Shown here: in pieces, positions 16,840 to 24,920 of the stretch
How the letters are laid out: the number at the start of each line of letters is the position of its first letter
Numbering within the stretch: the stretch's first letter is position 1
Translations under genes and position numbers: made by a program
The notes under the pieces: model-generated
The model's input: only the letters and a program-made list of their open reading frames with translations
What the model was told of the DNA's origin: nothing
The model's database searches: none
Origin: Bacillus rubiinfantis
GTDB lineage: Bacteria; Bacillota; Bacilli; Bacillales; Cytobacillaceae
DNA: 64,000 bases
NCBI GenBank assembly: GCA_000752035.1
Contig: CCFE01000024.1
Span: 496,001-560,000, forward strand
Direction of reading: 5' to 3'

Positions 16840-16847
16840 TCGTGCCA

Positions 16848-16912
16848 AGCACCACACTTTTTCTACCATTAGATTGTGGTGCTGACCTCACTGCCCCGCT
16901 ATCTTAGCGGGG
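16848..16912 (+). terminator. Double hairpin after msmX
   Basis: First stem AGCACCACA / TGTGGTGCT (16848-16856 with 16875-16883), second CCCCGCT / AGCGGGG (16894-16900 with 16906-16912) followed by TTATTCTTTG. The second touches the stop of the convergent zinc-ribbon gene. Confidence 0.65.
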
Positions 16913-17155
16913 TTATTCTTTGATAAACATTACTTCTTCATTTTGGCAATGTGGGCAGCGATATAAATGAGCACATGTATGTCGCTTATAGTTATCGGAA
17001 AAACCATCCTCCAATTTCAGCAAATCTATTTCCATATAAGGACTATAATCATCATAATAATCCATTAACTTCCCAAATTCCAACATAGCTTGACCACAAT
17101 TAGTACACATTAAGACTGCATCCTTTAAACCATTACAAACGGGGCATACTGCCAT
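16913..17155 (-). CDS. Small zinc-ribbon protein
   Basis: 80 residues with Cys pairs CPVC (4-7), CTNC (17-20), a single Cys-x-His element (CAHLYRC) and CPHC near the end, enough for two zinc sites. A middle acidic stretch is rich in Tyr and Asp. ATG with AAGGGTG 7 bases upstream. I do not recognise a family role. It is convergent with msmX and diverges from sspB. Confidence 0.6.
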   Translation of the reverse strand: MAVCPVCNGLKDAVLMCTNCGQAMLEFGKLMDYYDDYSPYMEIDLLKLEDGFSDNYKRHTCAHLYRCPHCQNEEVMFIKE

Positions 17156-17289
17156 CGCTATTCACCCTTCGGATTTTTAATTGTACATAGTTTATGTCAG
17201 TTTACTTCCTCTATGTAAAGGAATAAATTCCCAAACACTTTTTCGAATAAGATAAGGGCATTTAACCATAATAAAGATTACAGCAACAC

Positions 17290-17420
17290 TTATTACAGTG
17301 GATGAAGCCACCTAGGGTTTTCACCGGTGCAACTCCGGTTCATCCAGCCAAATTCCTATCATGGGTTAGGCCATTGCGGCTAAGGGAAAATCCCATATGG
17401 TTCGATACCATACTAACCCT
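17290..17420 (+). other. Foldback-rich stretch with two tRNA-arm-like structures before sspB
   Basis: Element 1: 7-bp stem GGATGAA / TTCATCC (17300-17306 with 17339-17345) enclosing hairpin CCGG-TGCAACT-CCGG (17324-17338) placed directly against its 3' arm. Element 2: 7-bp stem GGGTTAG / CTAACCC (17363-17369 with 17413-17419) enclosing small hairpins GCC/GGC and GGGA/TCCC and a 5-bp stem with 7-base loop, TATGG-TTCGATA-CCATA (17396-17412), again abutting the 3' arm. The layout resembles an acceptor stem plus T-arm, but each unit is much shorter than a tRNA. The sspB promoter overlaps the end of element 2. Function unknown. Confidence 0.45.
17386..17415 (+). promoter_or_regulatory. Candidate sigma-G promoter of sspB
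   Basis: -10 CATACTA at 17409-17415 is a strong sigma-G/F-type box; GAAAA at 17386-17390 with 18-base spacing is a passable -35 (consensus GHATR). The predicted transcript begins near 17422, giving a leader of about 33 bases. Confidence 0.55.
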
Positions 17421-17454
17421 AATCTAATAAAAATAAGAGGAGTGTTATTCAACT

Positions 17455-17658
17455 ATGGCTAACAACAACAACTCTAATCAACTTTTAGTACCAGGAGCAG
17501 AAGAAGCACTTAACCAAATGAAGTATGAAATCGCTCAAGAGTTTGGTGTAAACCTTGGCGCCGATACTACTTCTCGTGCTAACGGATCTGTAGGTGGAGA
17601 AATCACCAAGCGTTTAGTATCTATGGCTCAATCTCAACTTGGCGGTTTCCAACGCTAA
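17455..17658 (+). CDS. sspB: Alpha/beta-type small acid-soluble spore protein
   Basis: 67 residues. The GPR protease-cleavage region YEIAQEFGVNLG (24-35) and the DNA-binding C-terminal half with GGEITKRLVSMAQ are both present. These proteins coat forespore DNA and are degraded in germination. The Asn-rich N-terminus (MANNNNSNQ) is typical. A GAGGAG box lies 12 bases upstream. Position after yheE corresponds to sspB in B. subtilis; the exact paralogue name is inferred from synteny. Clear sigma-G-like promoter upstream and a strong terminator downstream. Confidence 0.95.
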   Translation: MANNNNSNQLLVPGAEEALNQMKYEIAQEFGVNLGADTTSRANGSVGGEITKRLVSMAQSQLGGFQR

Positions 17659-17683
17659 TCATGACAAATAAATAAATTGGCTT

Positions 17684-17703
17684 AGCCCCCTTTTAAGGGG
17701 GCT
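17684..17703 (+). terminator. sspB terminator
   Basis: 9-bp stem AGCCCCCTT / AAGGGGGCT followed by TTAAATATT. Confidence 0.8.
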
Positions 17704-17716
17704 TTAAATATTAATA

Positions 17717-17740
17717 AGCTGTAGACAGTCGTCTACAGCT
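17717..17740. terminator. Hairpin after the 27-residue membrane ORF
   Basis: Perfect 10-bp stem AGCTGTAGAC / GTCTACAGCT with loop AGTC, immediately after the stop of the small minus-strand ORF. Confidence 0.5.
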
Positions 17741-17824
17741 TTAATGTTTCAGCAAAGTATAGCCAATATAATATGAAAGAATCAACACGCTCCCAATTGC
17801 TAAGACAACTGAATAATCTGACAT
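17741..17824 (-). CDS. Small single-pass membrane peptide ORF
   Basis: 27 residues, start ATG at 17824 after a GGGGGG run and a 6-base spacer, stop TAA at 17743-17741. The sequence opens MSDYSVVLAIGSV and is hydrophobic for about 20 residues, ending TLLKH. It has ribosome site, compact hydrophobic segment and a perfect hairpin at its end, which together support expression. Sits between sspB and the PBP gene, so a sporulation role is possible. No family recognised. Confidence 0.5.
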   Translation of the reverse strand: MSDYSVVLAIGSVLILSYYIGYTLLKH

Positions 17825-17942
17825 GATATACCCCCCGCTTGATAGTGTTAAACAATTTTACATTATCATAGACAAGGCGTTTAGAGAGTGATAAAAGTTA
17901 CACCCTTTTAGTAAAAATGTGTACATTTGGTGACACCAGAGG

Positions 17943-19994
17943 TTAGCGTTCATGTTTCTCCTTACCATGTCCCTTTACCTTTTTCTCCCACTTATCTCTC
18001 CATTTTTCTTTCTGTTGGTTCCATTTTTCTTCCCACTTTTGAAGTTCGTTGTGGAAATTTTGTTGGAAATTCTCAAATATTTTTTCCCTTTCCCGCTGCT
18101 CTATCAACGGAGCAATATGCGGTACTTGAAAACCTTCCACTGGGGTATTTTTTAACGCTTGACTCATTGCCTCACGAAAAATAACAGCTGCACCTGTACC
18201 ATTAACAGGAGTTAGATAATGCTTTTCGTCAGTTTGATCATACCCTACCCAGATAGCTCCAACAAGTTGCGGAGTATAACCGACAAACCATTGATCCTTC
18301 AGTCCATTTATCCCCTGAATTGGAACCTGGGTTGATCCCGTCTTACCGGCCGTCTCTCGCCCCGGGATTTGCGCTGCCTTCCCAGTTCCATGTTCAACCA
18401 CACCAAGAAGCATTGTTGTCATGTCATCTGTGACCGCACTTGTTGTAACCCGTTTCTGCTTGTTTTTCCACTTTGCGATGGTCTCGCCTTCAGCATTAAC
18501 AATTTTTTTTATTACATGCGCCTCGGTGCGTACACCATTATTGGGAAAGACAGCAAAAGCTTCTGCCAAGTCTATTGGGGCTATCCCTTCATGCACCCCC
18601 CCAAGGGCTACAGCTAAATGATGATCTTCCTTCGTTAATGAAATTCCAAATCGTTTAACGGCATCTAAACCTTGTTCCAGGCCAATTTCGTTTAATAACC
18701 AAACAGCCGGAATATTTTTTGACTCCATAACAGCCTCATACATTGGTACTTCACCTTCATATTTCTGGTCATAGTTACGCGGCTGATAGGATCCAAAGTT
18801 CATTTCTTCGTCTTTTAACATAGCAGTGATTTTCCAGCCGTCTTCAAGTGCTGCTGTATAGACTGCCAGAGGTTTAAACGTTGATCCAGGCTGTGCTTTC
18901 AATTGCGTTGCCCGATTGTAGCCTCTAAATGTATGCTCTCCACGACCGCCAACTAACGCTCTAACTCCTCCCGTGCTAGGATCAAGCAGAACGCCGCCGC
19001 TTTGAACCAATTTATCTGTATCCCCTGGAAATAAATCGTCGCGCTGATAAGTGGTTTCCAATGCTGTCTGCATCGCTGGGTCCATTTCTGTATAAATCTG
19101 ATAACCACCAGTTAATAATTCATCCTGAGTAAAGCCAAATCGATTAATTGCCTCTGCTAATACTTGATCAACATAGTAGGGGTATTTCCCGCGAAACGGA
19201 TCGCTTCCCTTATCGTTTAATACAACCTTTTCATTCCGCGCCTTTCCATATTGCGACGAGGTAATATATCCTTGTTTTTCCATTTGCCCCAAGACAAGAT
19301 TCCGACGTTTTACTGCTTCCTCCATGTGATGATATGGATTTAAGGCAGATGGAGCTTTAATTAAGCCTGCGAGCATAGCCGATTCCCCAATTGTTAACTC
19401 CTGTACCTCTTTAGCAAAATATTTACTGGCTGCCTGCTTAATCCCCCAAGCACCATTACCAAAATAAATTTGATTTAAGTACATTTGGAGGATTTCCTGT
19501 TTGTTATATTCCCGTTCAACTGCCAACGCTAAAAAAACTTCCTCAAATTTTCGCCGCAGTGTCTTTTGCGGTGTCAGCAAGGTGTTCTTTATTAATTGCT
19601 GTGTAATCGTACTGCCGCCCTCGGCCATTTCCCCAGCTTTGATATCACGAACAAGTGCCCGTGAAGTACCAATCAAATCAACTCCGTGATGCTCAAAAAA
19701 GCGCTGATCCTCAATGGCAACTACCGCATTTTTGAGTGCACCTGGAACATTCTCAATCGAAATCCCTTCATTTTTATTAGCTGATACTTTGCTGGCCACC
19801 TCACCGTGGATATCATAAAAAATAGTTGGCTGTGGAAGTTCATTTTTTAAACCAGTGATATCGACTCCCCGCGAAAAATAATATAAAAAATAAAAAAATC
19901 CTAAAATTATGATTAAAACAGATAGCAGTACGACTTGGATGAAATGACTTTTTCGTAAATAGTTGAAGGTACTGCTAATTGCCTTGTTGTTCAT
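17943..19994 (-). CDS. Class A penicillin-binding protein (PbpF/PBP1A type)
   Basis: 683 residues. A single N-terminal membrane anchor (about 20-42) precedes the glycosyltransferase domain with EDQRFFEHHG, GGSTITQQL and YLNQIYFGNGAWG. The transpeptidase domain shows SxxK as STFK (QPGSTFKPL), SxN as SKN (MESKNIP) and KTGS (AGKTGST). A highly charged Glu/Lys/Trp tail of about 60 residues ends the protein. Bifunctional peptidoglycan polymerase/cross-linker on the outer membrane face. ATG 19994 is preceded by AGGAGG. In this sporulation-rich region it could act in spore germ-cell wall synthesis like PbpF/PbpG, an inference. Confidence 0.9.
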   Translation of the reverse strand: MNNKAISSTFNYLRKSHFIQVVLLSVLIIILGFFYFLYYFSRGVDITGLKNELPQPTIFYDIHGEVASKVSANKNEGISIENVPGALKNAVVAIEDQRFFEHHGVDLIGTSRALVRDIKAGEMAEGGSTITQQLIKNTLLTPQKTLRRKFEEVFLALAVEREYNKQEILQMYLNQIYFGNGAWGIKQAASKYFAKEVQELTIGESAMLAGLIKAPSALNPYHHMEEAVKRRNLVLGQMEKQGYITSSQYGKARNEKVVLNDKGSDPFRGKYPYYVDQVLAEAINRFGFTQDELLTGGYQIYTEMDPAMQTALETTYQRDDLFPGDTDKLVQSGGVLLDPSTGGVRALVGGRGEHTFRGYNRATQLKAQPGSTFKPLAVYTAALEDGWKITAMLKDEEMNFGSYQPRNYDQKYEGEVPMYEAVMESKNIPAVWLLNEIGLEQGLDAVKRFGISLTKEDHHLAVALGGVHEGIAPIDLAEAFAVFPNNGVRTEAHVIKKIVNAEGETIAKWKNKQKRVTTSAVTDDMTTMLLGVVEHGTGKAAQIPGRETAGKTGSTQVPIQGINGLKDQWFVGYTPQLVGAIWVGYDQTDEKHYLTPVNGTGAAVIFREAMSQALKNTPVEGFQVPHIAPLIEQREREKIFENFQQNFHNELQKWEEKWNQQKEKWRDKWEKKVKGHGKEKHER

Positions 19995-20122
19995 ATATCC
20001 TCCTGTTATCTCTATTACAATAATTATTAGCAAGTATAATGTTCGATAATATCCTTGCTTTTATGACGGTTTTTATTTTGCAAAAAAGGGGGATTAATTG
20101 CTTGTTAACTTGTTTGAATAGT

Positions 20123-20581
20123 TTATTCCTGAGTTTGGGTGACTTCGCGAAACCGCTGTTTTGCCTGAGTGCCATCGAGACTGCTATAAATGCGATAATT
20201 ATGTTTATCCAATATCCGATAATGTTTGCTTAAGATATTTTGTTGCAAGACAAAACCATTGCTTTTCATTATGGGCTTCCACCATACACGGCCGCCGAGT
20301 GTTTTCGACTTGCGATAATCAACTCCTTCTCTAGCAACGGTTTCAAGGACCTCAAGCGGCTCACTGCCAAAGAGGAATTGCACTGTTTCTGATTCACGAA
20401 ATAACGCACAAATAGAGACAACAGTCGACCAACCTGCAAGTACTCTCCCTTTTTCAATTTGTACAAGCGTTTTTTTAGAGACACCGATAATTTCAGCCAT
20501 TTTATCTTGGGTATAACCAGCTTCCGTTCGAATTAAGCGAAGTTTTTCAGAAACCTGCTGGATAATGTCATCCCTGTTCAT
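20123..20581 (-). CDS. XRE-family HTH regulator
   Basis: 152 residues. The N-terminal HTH (EKLRLIRTEAGYTQDKMAE ... SKKTLVQIEKGR) is of the XRE/Cro type and is followed by about 80 residues without a recognised domain, ending in a basic/Gln-rich tail. ATG 20581 has AAGGAAGG 7 bases upstream; an in-frame ATG at 20605 does not. Could control the feo genes or the PBP, but nothing in the sequence shows a target. Confidence 0.75.
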   Translation of the reverse strand: MNRDDIIQQVSEKLRLIRTEAGYTQDKMAEIIGVSKKTLVQIEKGRVLAGWSTVVSICALFRESETVQFLFGSEPLEVLETVAREGVDYRKSKTLGGRVWWKPIMKSNGFVLQQNILSKHYRILDKHNYRIYSSLDGTQAKQRFREVTQTQE

Positions 20582-20664
20582 GTGAAAACCTTCCTTCACT
20601 AGCATATAGTGTATTATTACACAATTTTAACCGTAATTAAAAGAAAATCACCCACTATCATAAA

Positions 20665-20702
20665 AAAAGACTGCTGGCTCATACAAGCAACAACAGTCTT
20701 TT
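20665..20702 (-). terminator. feo operon terminator
   Basis: Stem AAAAGACTG / CAGTCTTTT with an 18-base loop, then TTTTTTTATG on the minus strand, just after the Cys-rich small gene. Confidence 0.72.
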
Positions 20703-20709
20703 GACCAAT

Positions 20710-20865
20710 CTATTTAGCATTTGTGTGGACGCTGCAGCCTCCAGAACAGGATTTGTTCATATCACAGGCCGCACATTTTCCTTTTTTGGAGCGATTAATA
20801 AATCTCACCATTGCCCAAGCTGCGTAGCCAAAAATGGCTGCACCAATGATAATACTGGCAATCAT
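20710..20865 (-). CDS. FeoB-associated Cys-rich membrane protein
   Basis: 51 residues. One N-terminal membrane segment (MIASIIIGAAIFGYAAW) is followed by a basic stretch and a Cys-rich tail with CAAC, a single Cys and a final CSGGC-like group. This is the build of the small FeoB-associated proteins found next to feoB in Firmicutes. ATG 20865 has GGAG 8 bases upstream. It is the last gene of feoA-feoB and likely helps Fe(II) transport at the membrane; mechanism unknown. Confidence 0.85.
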   Translation of the reverse strand: MIASIIIGAAIFGYAAWAMVRFINRSKKGKCAACDMNKSCSGGCSVHTNAK

Positions 20866-20883
20866 TTCATCATCTCCCTTACA

Positions 20884-22887
20884 TTAAACGAGACCAATTA
20901 ATCTTCCACCTTGATAGATGAGCAGAGATAAAATATACGCAATAACAAGAGCATAGCCAATAGCAAAGAATGTCCACTTTTTCGAGCCAGTTTCTTTGTA
21001 AATGGTTGCCGTTGTCGCTAAACAAGGAATATATAATAGAATAAAAACCATAAAACTATAAGCAGCGAGCGGTGTAAAGTAATCAGCCAACAGGCCCTGC
21101 AGTCTGGCTTCATTTGGCACAAAATAGATTATATTCATTGTTGCAATAATCGATTCTTTGGCAAGAAAACCGGTAATTAGCGCTGCCGCTGCCTGCCATG
21201 TACCAAAACCAATTGGTGCTAGCAATGGAGCAATGAATCCGCCAATTGCTGCAAGAAAGCTGTCATCCATATCGACATTAAGTCCGCCTGGTCCTGCATA
21301 TGAAAGCAGCCAAATAAAGACAGAGCCAGCAAAAATAAATGTTCCTGCCTTGCGAATAAATCCCTTCCCTTTATCCCATGTGCTTCTCCAAAGCGATTGA
21401 AATTGCGGAAGACGATATGGAGGTAACTCAATAACAAATAGTGAAGTCTCCGATTTTAGTAATGTTGATGAAAATACTTTTGCCAAAGTTAAGGCAATCA
21501 CAACCCCTAATACGTAGAGGCTTAATACTATTAAGGCTCGGTGACCAGGAAAAAAAGCACCAACAAATAGAGCATAAACTGGCAGACGTGCAGAACAAGA
21601 CATCATCGGGGTTAAAAGAATAGTTAATAACCGTTCCCTTGGTGTCTCAATCGTCCGCGCTGCCATGATTCCTGGTACATTACAGCCAAAGCCAATAATC
21701 ATTGGAATAAAGGCTTTCCCATTTAGTCCGACTGATTCCATGATCCGATCCATGACCAAAGCTACCCGAGCCATGTAACCAGAATCCTCTAATAAAGATA
21801 TAAAGAAAAATAAAATAAAAATCTGCGGTACAAACACTAGCACACCACCGACACCAGCTACTAAGCCTTCGATTATTAAGGCGTGAATAAAGACTGATGC
21901 ATGAATAGCTGACAAGGCCGATTCAAAAGCGTTTGTAACCGGTCCAGTTAAAAAGGCGTCCAGTGCGTCTGATAATGGCGTTCCTAGCCAATCAAATGTC
22001 AGCATGAACATTAGGTACATTAACATTAGAAAAATCGGAATTCCTAAAAATTTATTAGTGACAACCATGTCAATCTTTTCTGATAAAGGAATAACCGATT
22101 TTGATTTCACCGTTGTTTCCGCAACAATTTTTTCAATGGTTGCTTTTCTTTTTTGGTAAATAAAATCAGTCACAGATTTACAATTGTAGCGGCTACTTAA
22201 CTCATCTTGTAAATTCGTTAACATATCATGTAGCTTTTGCGAATCGACTAGCTGTGATAGATAGTTTTCGACATATTTATTGCCTTCAAAGTATTGAATG
22301 GCTAAAAAGCGATGCGAATGATCCGTTTTATTACCCAGCTCATAAGAAAGTTGTTCAATTGCGGTTTCAACTACTTGTCCATAATCAACAAGACGTTGTT
22401 TATGAGGCTTTAGCGATTTGGTTGATATTGCTTCAACCAATCGGTCACAGCCTTTGCCATTCCTAGCGATAACAGGAACAACAGGAACACCCAGTTTTTC
22501 AGCTAATTTAGCAATATCAATTTCAATACCACGCCTGTTCGCAACATCTATCATATTAAGCCCAATGAGAAGCGGTTTATCTACCTCAAGTAACTGAAGT
22601 GTCAGATGCAAATTACGTTCTAATTGTGAAGCATCGAGAATATTTAATAAGCGATCAACTGACTCGCTTAAGAAAAAATTTGTTACCACACCCTCGTCCC
22701 GCGACAGCGGATTAAGGGTATAAACACCCGGTAAATCAATTAAATGACCAATATTGTTCTTAAAAACACCAACTTTTTTTTCGACTGTAACACCGCTCCA
22801 GTTACCAACATACTCATAGGAACCTGTTAGATTATTAAACAATGAAGTCTTCCCAGTATTTGGGTTACCGATAAGAGCGATTTGCAT
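20884..22887 (-). CDS. feoB: Ferrous iron transporter FeoB
   Basis: 667 residues. N-terminal G-protein domain: G1 GNPNTGKTS (8-16), G3 DLPG, G4 NMID; then the helical GDI-like spacer and a membrane domain with about 8-10 helices holding the Gate motifs (FVPQIFILF, GCNVPGIMA). It imports Fe(II) with GTP. ATG 22887 shares one base with the feoA stop (TAATG), so translation is coupled; longer in-frame forms would overlap feoA. A Fur-type box precedes feoA, so iron repression is likely. Confidence 0.95.
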   Translation of the reverse strand: MQIALIGNPNTGKTSLFNNLTGSYEYVGNWSGVTVEKKVGVFKNNIGHLIDLPGVYTLNPLSRDEGVVTNFFLSESVDRLLNILDASQLERNLHLTLQLLEVDKPLLIGLNMIDVANRRGIEIDIAKLAEKLGVPVVPVIARNGKGCDRLVEAISTKSLKPHKQRLVDYGQVVETAIEQLSYELGNKTDHSHRFLAIQYFEGNKYVENYLSQLVDSQKLHDMLTNLQDELSSRYNCKSVTDFIYQKRKATIEKIVAETTVKSKSVIPLSEKIDMVVTNKFLGIPIFLMLMYLMFMLTFDWLGTPLSDALDAFLTGPVTNAFESALSAIHASVFIHALIIEGLVAGVGGVLVFVPQIFILFFFISLLEDSGYMARVALVMDRIMESVGLNGKAFIPMIIGFGCNVPGIMAARTIETPRERLLTILLTPMMSCSARLPVYALFVGAFFPGHRALIVLSLYVLGVVIALTLAKVFSSTLLKSETSLFVIELPPYRLPQFQSLWRSTWDKGKGFIRKAGTFIFAGSVFIWLLSYAGPGGLNVDMDDSFLAAIGGFIAPLLAPIGFGTWQAAAALITGFLAKESIIATMNIIYFVPNEARLQGLLADYFTPLAAYSFMVFILLYIPCLATTATIYKETGSKKWTFFAIGYALVIAYILSLLIYQGGRLIGLV

Positions 22888-23111
22888 TATATTCTCGCCA
22901 CCTCCATCTGAACAGCTTCCTTGCGCCGAATACCAACACATTGACCGCAGCATTCAAGCATGATGGGACCACCAAACGGCATAACACATTTGACACATAC
23001 TTCCGAACCTTCAGTAATCCCTAAATCAAGCAGACGACGTCGCACAAGGTGACTCACATGCGAAATATCAATAATTTTGCCTTTTTGTCCTGGTTTACAT
23101 GATTTAAGCAT
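22887..23111 (-). CDS. feoA: Ferrous iron transport protein A
   Basis: 74 residues, SH3-like FeoA fold: motifs KGKIIDISH, RRRLLDLGITEG and the end ECCGQCVGIRRKEA. FeoA binds and assists FeoB. It carries an unusual number of Cys (CVKC, CCGQC). ATG 23111 (MLKSCK) has AGG 9 bases upstream; ATG 23120 abuts it. The stop overlaps the feoB start. Confidence 0.9.
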   Translation of the reverse strand: MLKSCKPGQKGKIIDISHVSHLVRRRLLDLGITEGSEVCVKCVMPFGGPIMLECCGQCVGIRRKEAVQMEVARI

Positions 23112-23135
23112 ATTGATCATCCTATCTAGGTTAAA

Positions 23136-23150
23136 TGAGAATCATTCTCT
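23136..23150. promoter_or_regulatory. Fur-type box upstream of feoA
   Basis: TGAGAATCATTCTCT, a 7-1-7 inverted repeat (6 of 7 pairs symmetric), 25 bases before the feoA start. Fits the Bacillus Fur-box TGATAATnATTATCA and predicts iron repression of feoAB. Confidence 0.75.
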
Positions 23151-23223
23151 GTTTTGTATTATCATTTTACCACTTTTTTCGCTATCCGGAAGGTTAAATT
23201 TTTGACAATTAAACGAAAAAAAA

Positions 23224-23245
23224 GGAAAAGTGCACTCACTTTTCC
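23224..23245 (-). terminator. thiT terminator
   Basis: 9-bp stem GGAAAAGTG / CACTTTTCC followed on the minus strand by TTTTTTTTCG. Confidence 0.8.
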
Positions 23246-23261
23246 TTCTCCTACCGATTTT

Positions 23262-23843
23262 TTATATACGTATGAGCATTCTTTTTGGCACGGCACTGAT
23301 GACAAGAATAACGATAATTGCACTGATAATAAAACTTGGCAGCATGTATGTACCATTATATAAGAGCGAATACACGATAACCGGCTGTCCTTTAGGAGCG
23401 TATTCGCCAAAAAATATCGCTCCAGCAATAACATGTGAGAGATATCGGAACAGGCTGCCAATAAAAGCCCCTAAGACAACGTATATTATCCATTCCCGCT
23501 TATTTCCTTTTTCATATGCCTGCTTAATTTGACCCGCAACCACACCAGCTAAACCGACAGTCGTGAAAGCAATAAAATAATCAATAATCCCCTGAATAAT
23601 AGTATAAATCTGTGCAAACCCGAGGATAAATTGCAATACTCCCAAGATAAACCCTGTTAGCAAGCCTCCCTTTATTCCCCAACGATAGGCCATTAGGAAA
23701 ATTGGCACCATCGCAATTGAAATCGACCCTCCCTGCGGCCAAATCTTTAATGAAAGCAGGCCAGAAAGAAAATCCAATAAATATGCGAGCGCTGAAAAAA
23801 TGGCAACCTCCGACAGAAATAATGTGTTTCCCCTTTTATTCAT
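23262..23843 (-). CDS. thiT: Energy-coupled thiamine transporter ThiT
   Basis: 193 residues, six hydrophobic segments, ECF S-component of the YuaJ/ThiT family (typical length about 190). Signs: LSEVAIFSALAYLLD at the N-terminus, GGSISIAMVPIF, and the C-terminal YNGTYMLPSFI. It binds thiamine and works with the shared EcfA/EcfA'/EcfT module encoded elsewhere. ATG 23843 has AAGGGGG 10 bases upstream. The TPP riboswitch directly upstream confirms the substrate. Confidence 0.93.
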   Translation of the reverse strand: MNKRGNTLFLSEVAIFSALAYLLDFLSGLLSLKIWPQGGSISIAMVPIFLMAYRWGIKGGLLTGFILGVLQFILGFAQIYTIIQGIIDYFIAFTTVGLAGVVAGQIKQAYEKGNKREWIIYVVLGAFIGSLFRYLSHVIAGAIFFGEYAPKGQPVIVYSLLYNGTYMLPSFIISAIIVILVISAVPKRMLIRI

Positions 23844-23886
23844 GAAACAACTTCCCCCTTGTGATTGTTTTTTTATAATAAAAAAA

Positions 23887-23917
23887 GCAATGCAAACATA
23901 AGGATTGTCTGCATTGC
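23887..23917 (-). terminator. Riboswitch-controlled terminator
   Basis: 8-bp stem GCAATGCA / TGCATTGC followed on the minus strand by TTTTTTTATTAT, located between the TPP aptamer and thiT. Expression-platform terminator: TPP-bound aptamer favours it. Confidence 0.8.
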
Positions 23918-23938
23918 TTTTGAAATCAAGCAAAATAA

Positions 23939-24030
23939 CCACATCCCTACGCTAGCGTTAACTAACAGGTTCAAAGGGTTAGAACAAAGCCGTTCACTCT
24001 CAGCCGCGCAGTTTGCAGCTCCCCTTGTGG
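23939..24030 (-). promoter_or_regulatory. TPP (THI-box) riboswitch aptamer
   Basis: On the minus strand the aptamer begins CCACAAGGGGAGC, carries CTGAGAG, then ACCCTTTGAACCTG and GCGTAGGGATGTGG, all hallmark TPP-riboswitch segments in the right order. It closes with a CCACA / TGTGG stem. Turns thiT transcription off at high thiamine pyrophosphate. Confidence 0.97.
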
Positions 24031-24143
24031 AACATATGTAATTAATTACACTATTGAATATACAACTGTTTTTACTAAATGACAAGAAAAATCTTCTCGA
24101 GAATCAAAGGCACCACTTTCAGAATCTGCATATGATGAAGTAA

Positions 24144-24188
24144 AGTGAAACTTCCATCGGTGGGGGTTTTACTGCCCGTTAAGACGGG
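24144..24188 (+). other. Double hairpin ahead of the acetyltransferase gene
   Basis: Stem AGTGAAAC / GTTTTACT (24144-24151 with 24166-24173, one G-T pair) followed by CCCGT / ACGGG (24175-24179 with 24184-24188), then ATAAAAAATA. It lies 25 bases before the start codon. Looks like a compact structured element; it may be a dispersed intergenic element. Confidence 0.4.
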
Positions 24189-24212
24189 ATAAAAAATATA
24201 GGAGCTTTGCCC

Positions 24213-24767
24213 ATGTTTACTTTAAAGGTAGATCATGACATCGAACTGCAGATTATCCAACGGCACCATGCCCTAAAGCTTTTTCAAGTTATCGAAGAAA
24301 ATCGTTCCCATTTAAGAAAATGGCTGCCATGGGTAGACAATGTGAAAACCCCTTTTGATTTAGAAACGATTATACCTATCTGGCTTAACCAATTTGCCGA
24401 AAATACCGCCTGTAATCTTGGAATTATTTATAAAGGAGAACTCGTCGGTTCTATTGGTCTTCATCAAATTGACTGGTTTAACCGAACGGCAAGTATTGGT
24501 TATTATTTAGCAAAAAAAGCAGAAGGGCATGGTGTTATTACCCGTTCTGTGATTGCTTTGTTAAATTATGCTTTTTTTGACATAGGCTTAAACAGAATTG
24601 AAATTCGTTGCGGGGTAAACAACAAAAAAAGCCGCGCCATTCCGGAACGATTAAGCTTCATTGCTGAGGGTACAGTAAGAGAAGGCGAGTATTTAAATGG
24701 CCATTATCATGATATCATCATTTATAGCAAGCTTGCTCGGGAATGGAGCAGCGGATACGGGCTTTGA
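24213..24767 (+). CDS. GNAT-family N-acetyltransferase (RimL/YdaF type)
   Basis: 184 residues, RimJ/RimL-like. Motifs: LRKWLPWVD near residue 35, GSIGLHQID, GYYLAKKAEGHG (acetyl-CoA region) and NNKKSRAIPERLSFIAEG near 130. It would move an acetyl group from acetyl-CoA to an amine, for example a ribosomal-protein N-terminus or a small polyamine. ATG 24213 with GGAG 8 bases upstream is better than TTG 24207. The acetyl-CoA loop usually reads Q/RGxGxG/A; here EGHGVI is slightly divergent. Target unknown. Confidence 0.85.
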   Translation: MFTLKVDHDIELQIIQRHHALKLFQVIEENRSHLRKWLPWVDNVKTPFDLETIIPIWLNQFAENTACNLGIIYKGELVGSIGLHQIDWFNRTASIGYYLAKKAEGHGVITRSVIALLNYAFFDIGLNRIEIRCGVNNKKSRAIPERLSFIAEGTVREGEYLNGHYHDIIIYSKLAREWSSGYGL

Positions 24768-24782
24768 GTTAAAATACTACTT

Positions 24783-24800
24783 GCTGTCATCCTTGACAGC
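24783..24800 (+). terminator. Acetyltransferase terminator
   Basis: 7-bp stem GCTGTCA / TGACAGC followed by TTTTTCTTTTTT. Confidence 0.8.
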
Positions 24801-24920
24801 TTTTTCTTTTTTCACCAATTCGATTTGCTATTCAAAAACTTTTTTGAAATAATATAATATGTCAGAGGATTTTTCCTTCCTTGCAGAATTGAATGACTGT
24901 AAGCAGTAAAATTTAAGTGA

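Noticed and set aside
17290..17420. Genuine tRNA genes
   Set aside because: The units are 46 and 57 bases, lack an anticodon arm of normal size and have no CCA end, so they are reported as tRNA-arm-like only.
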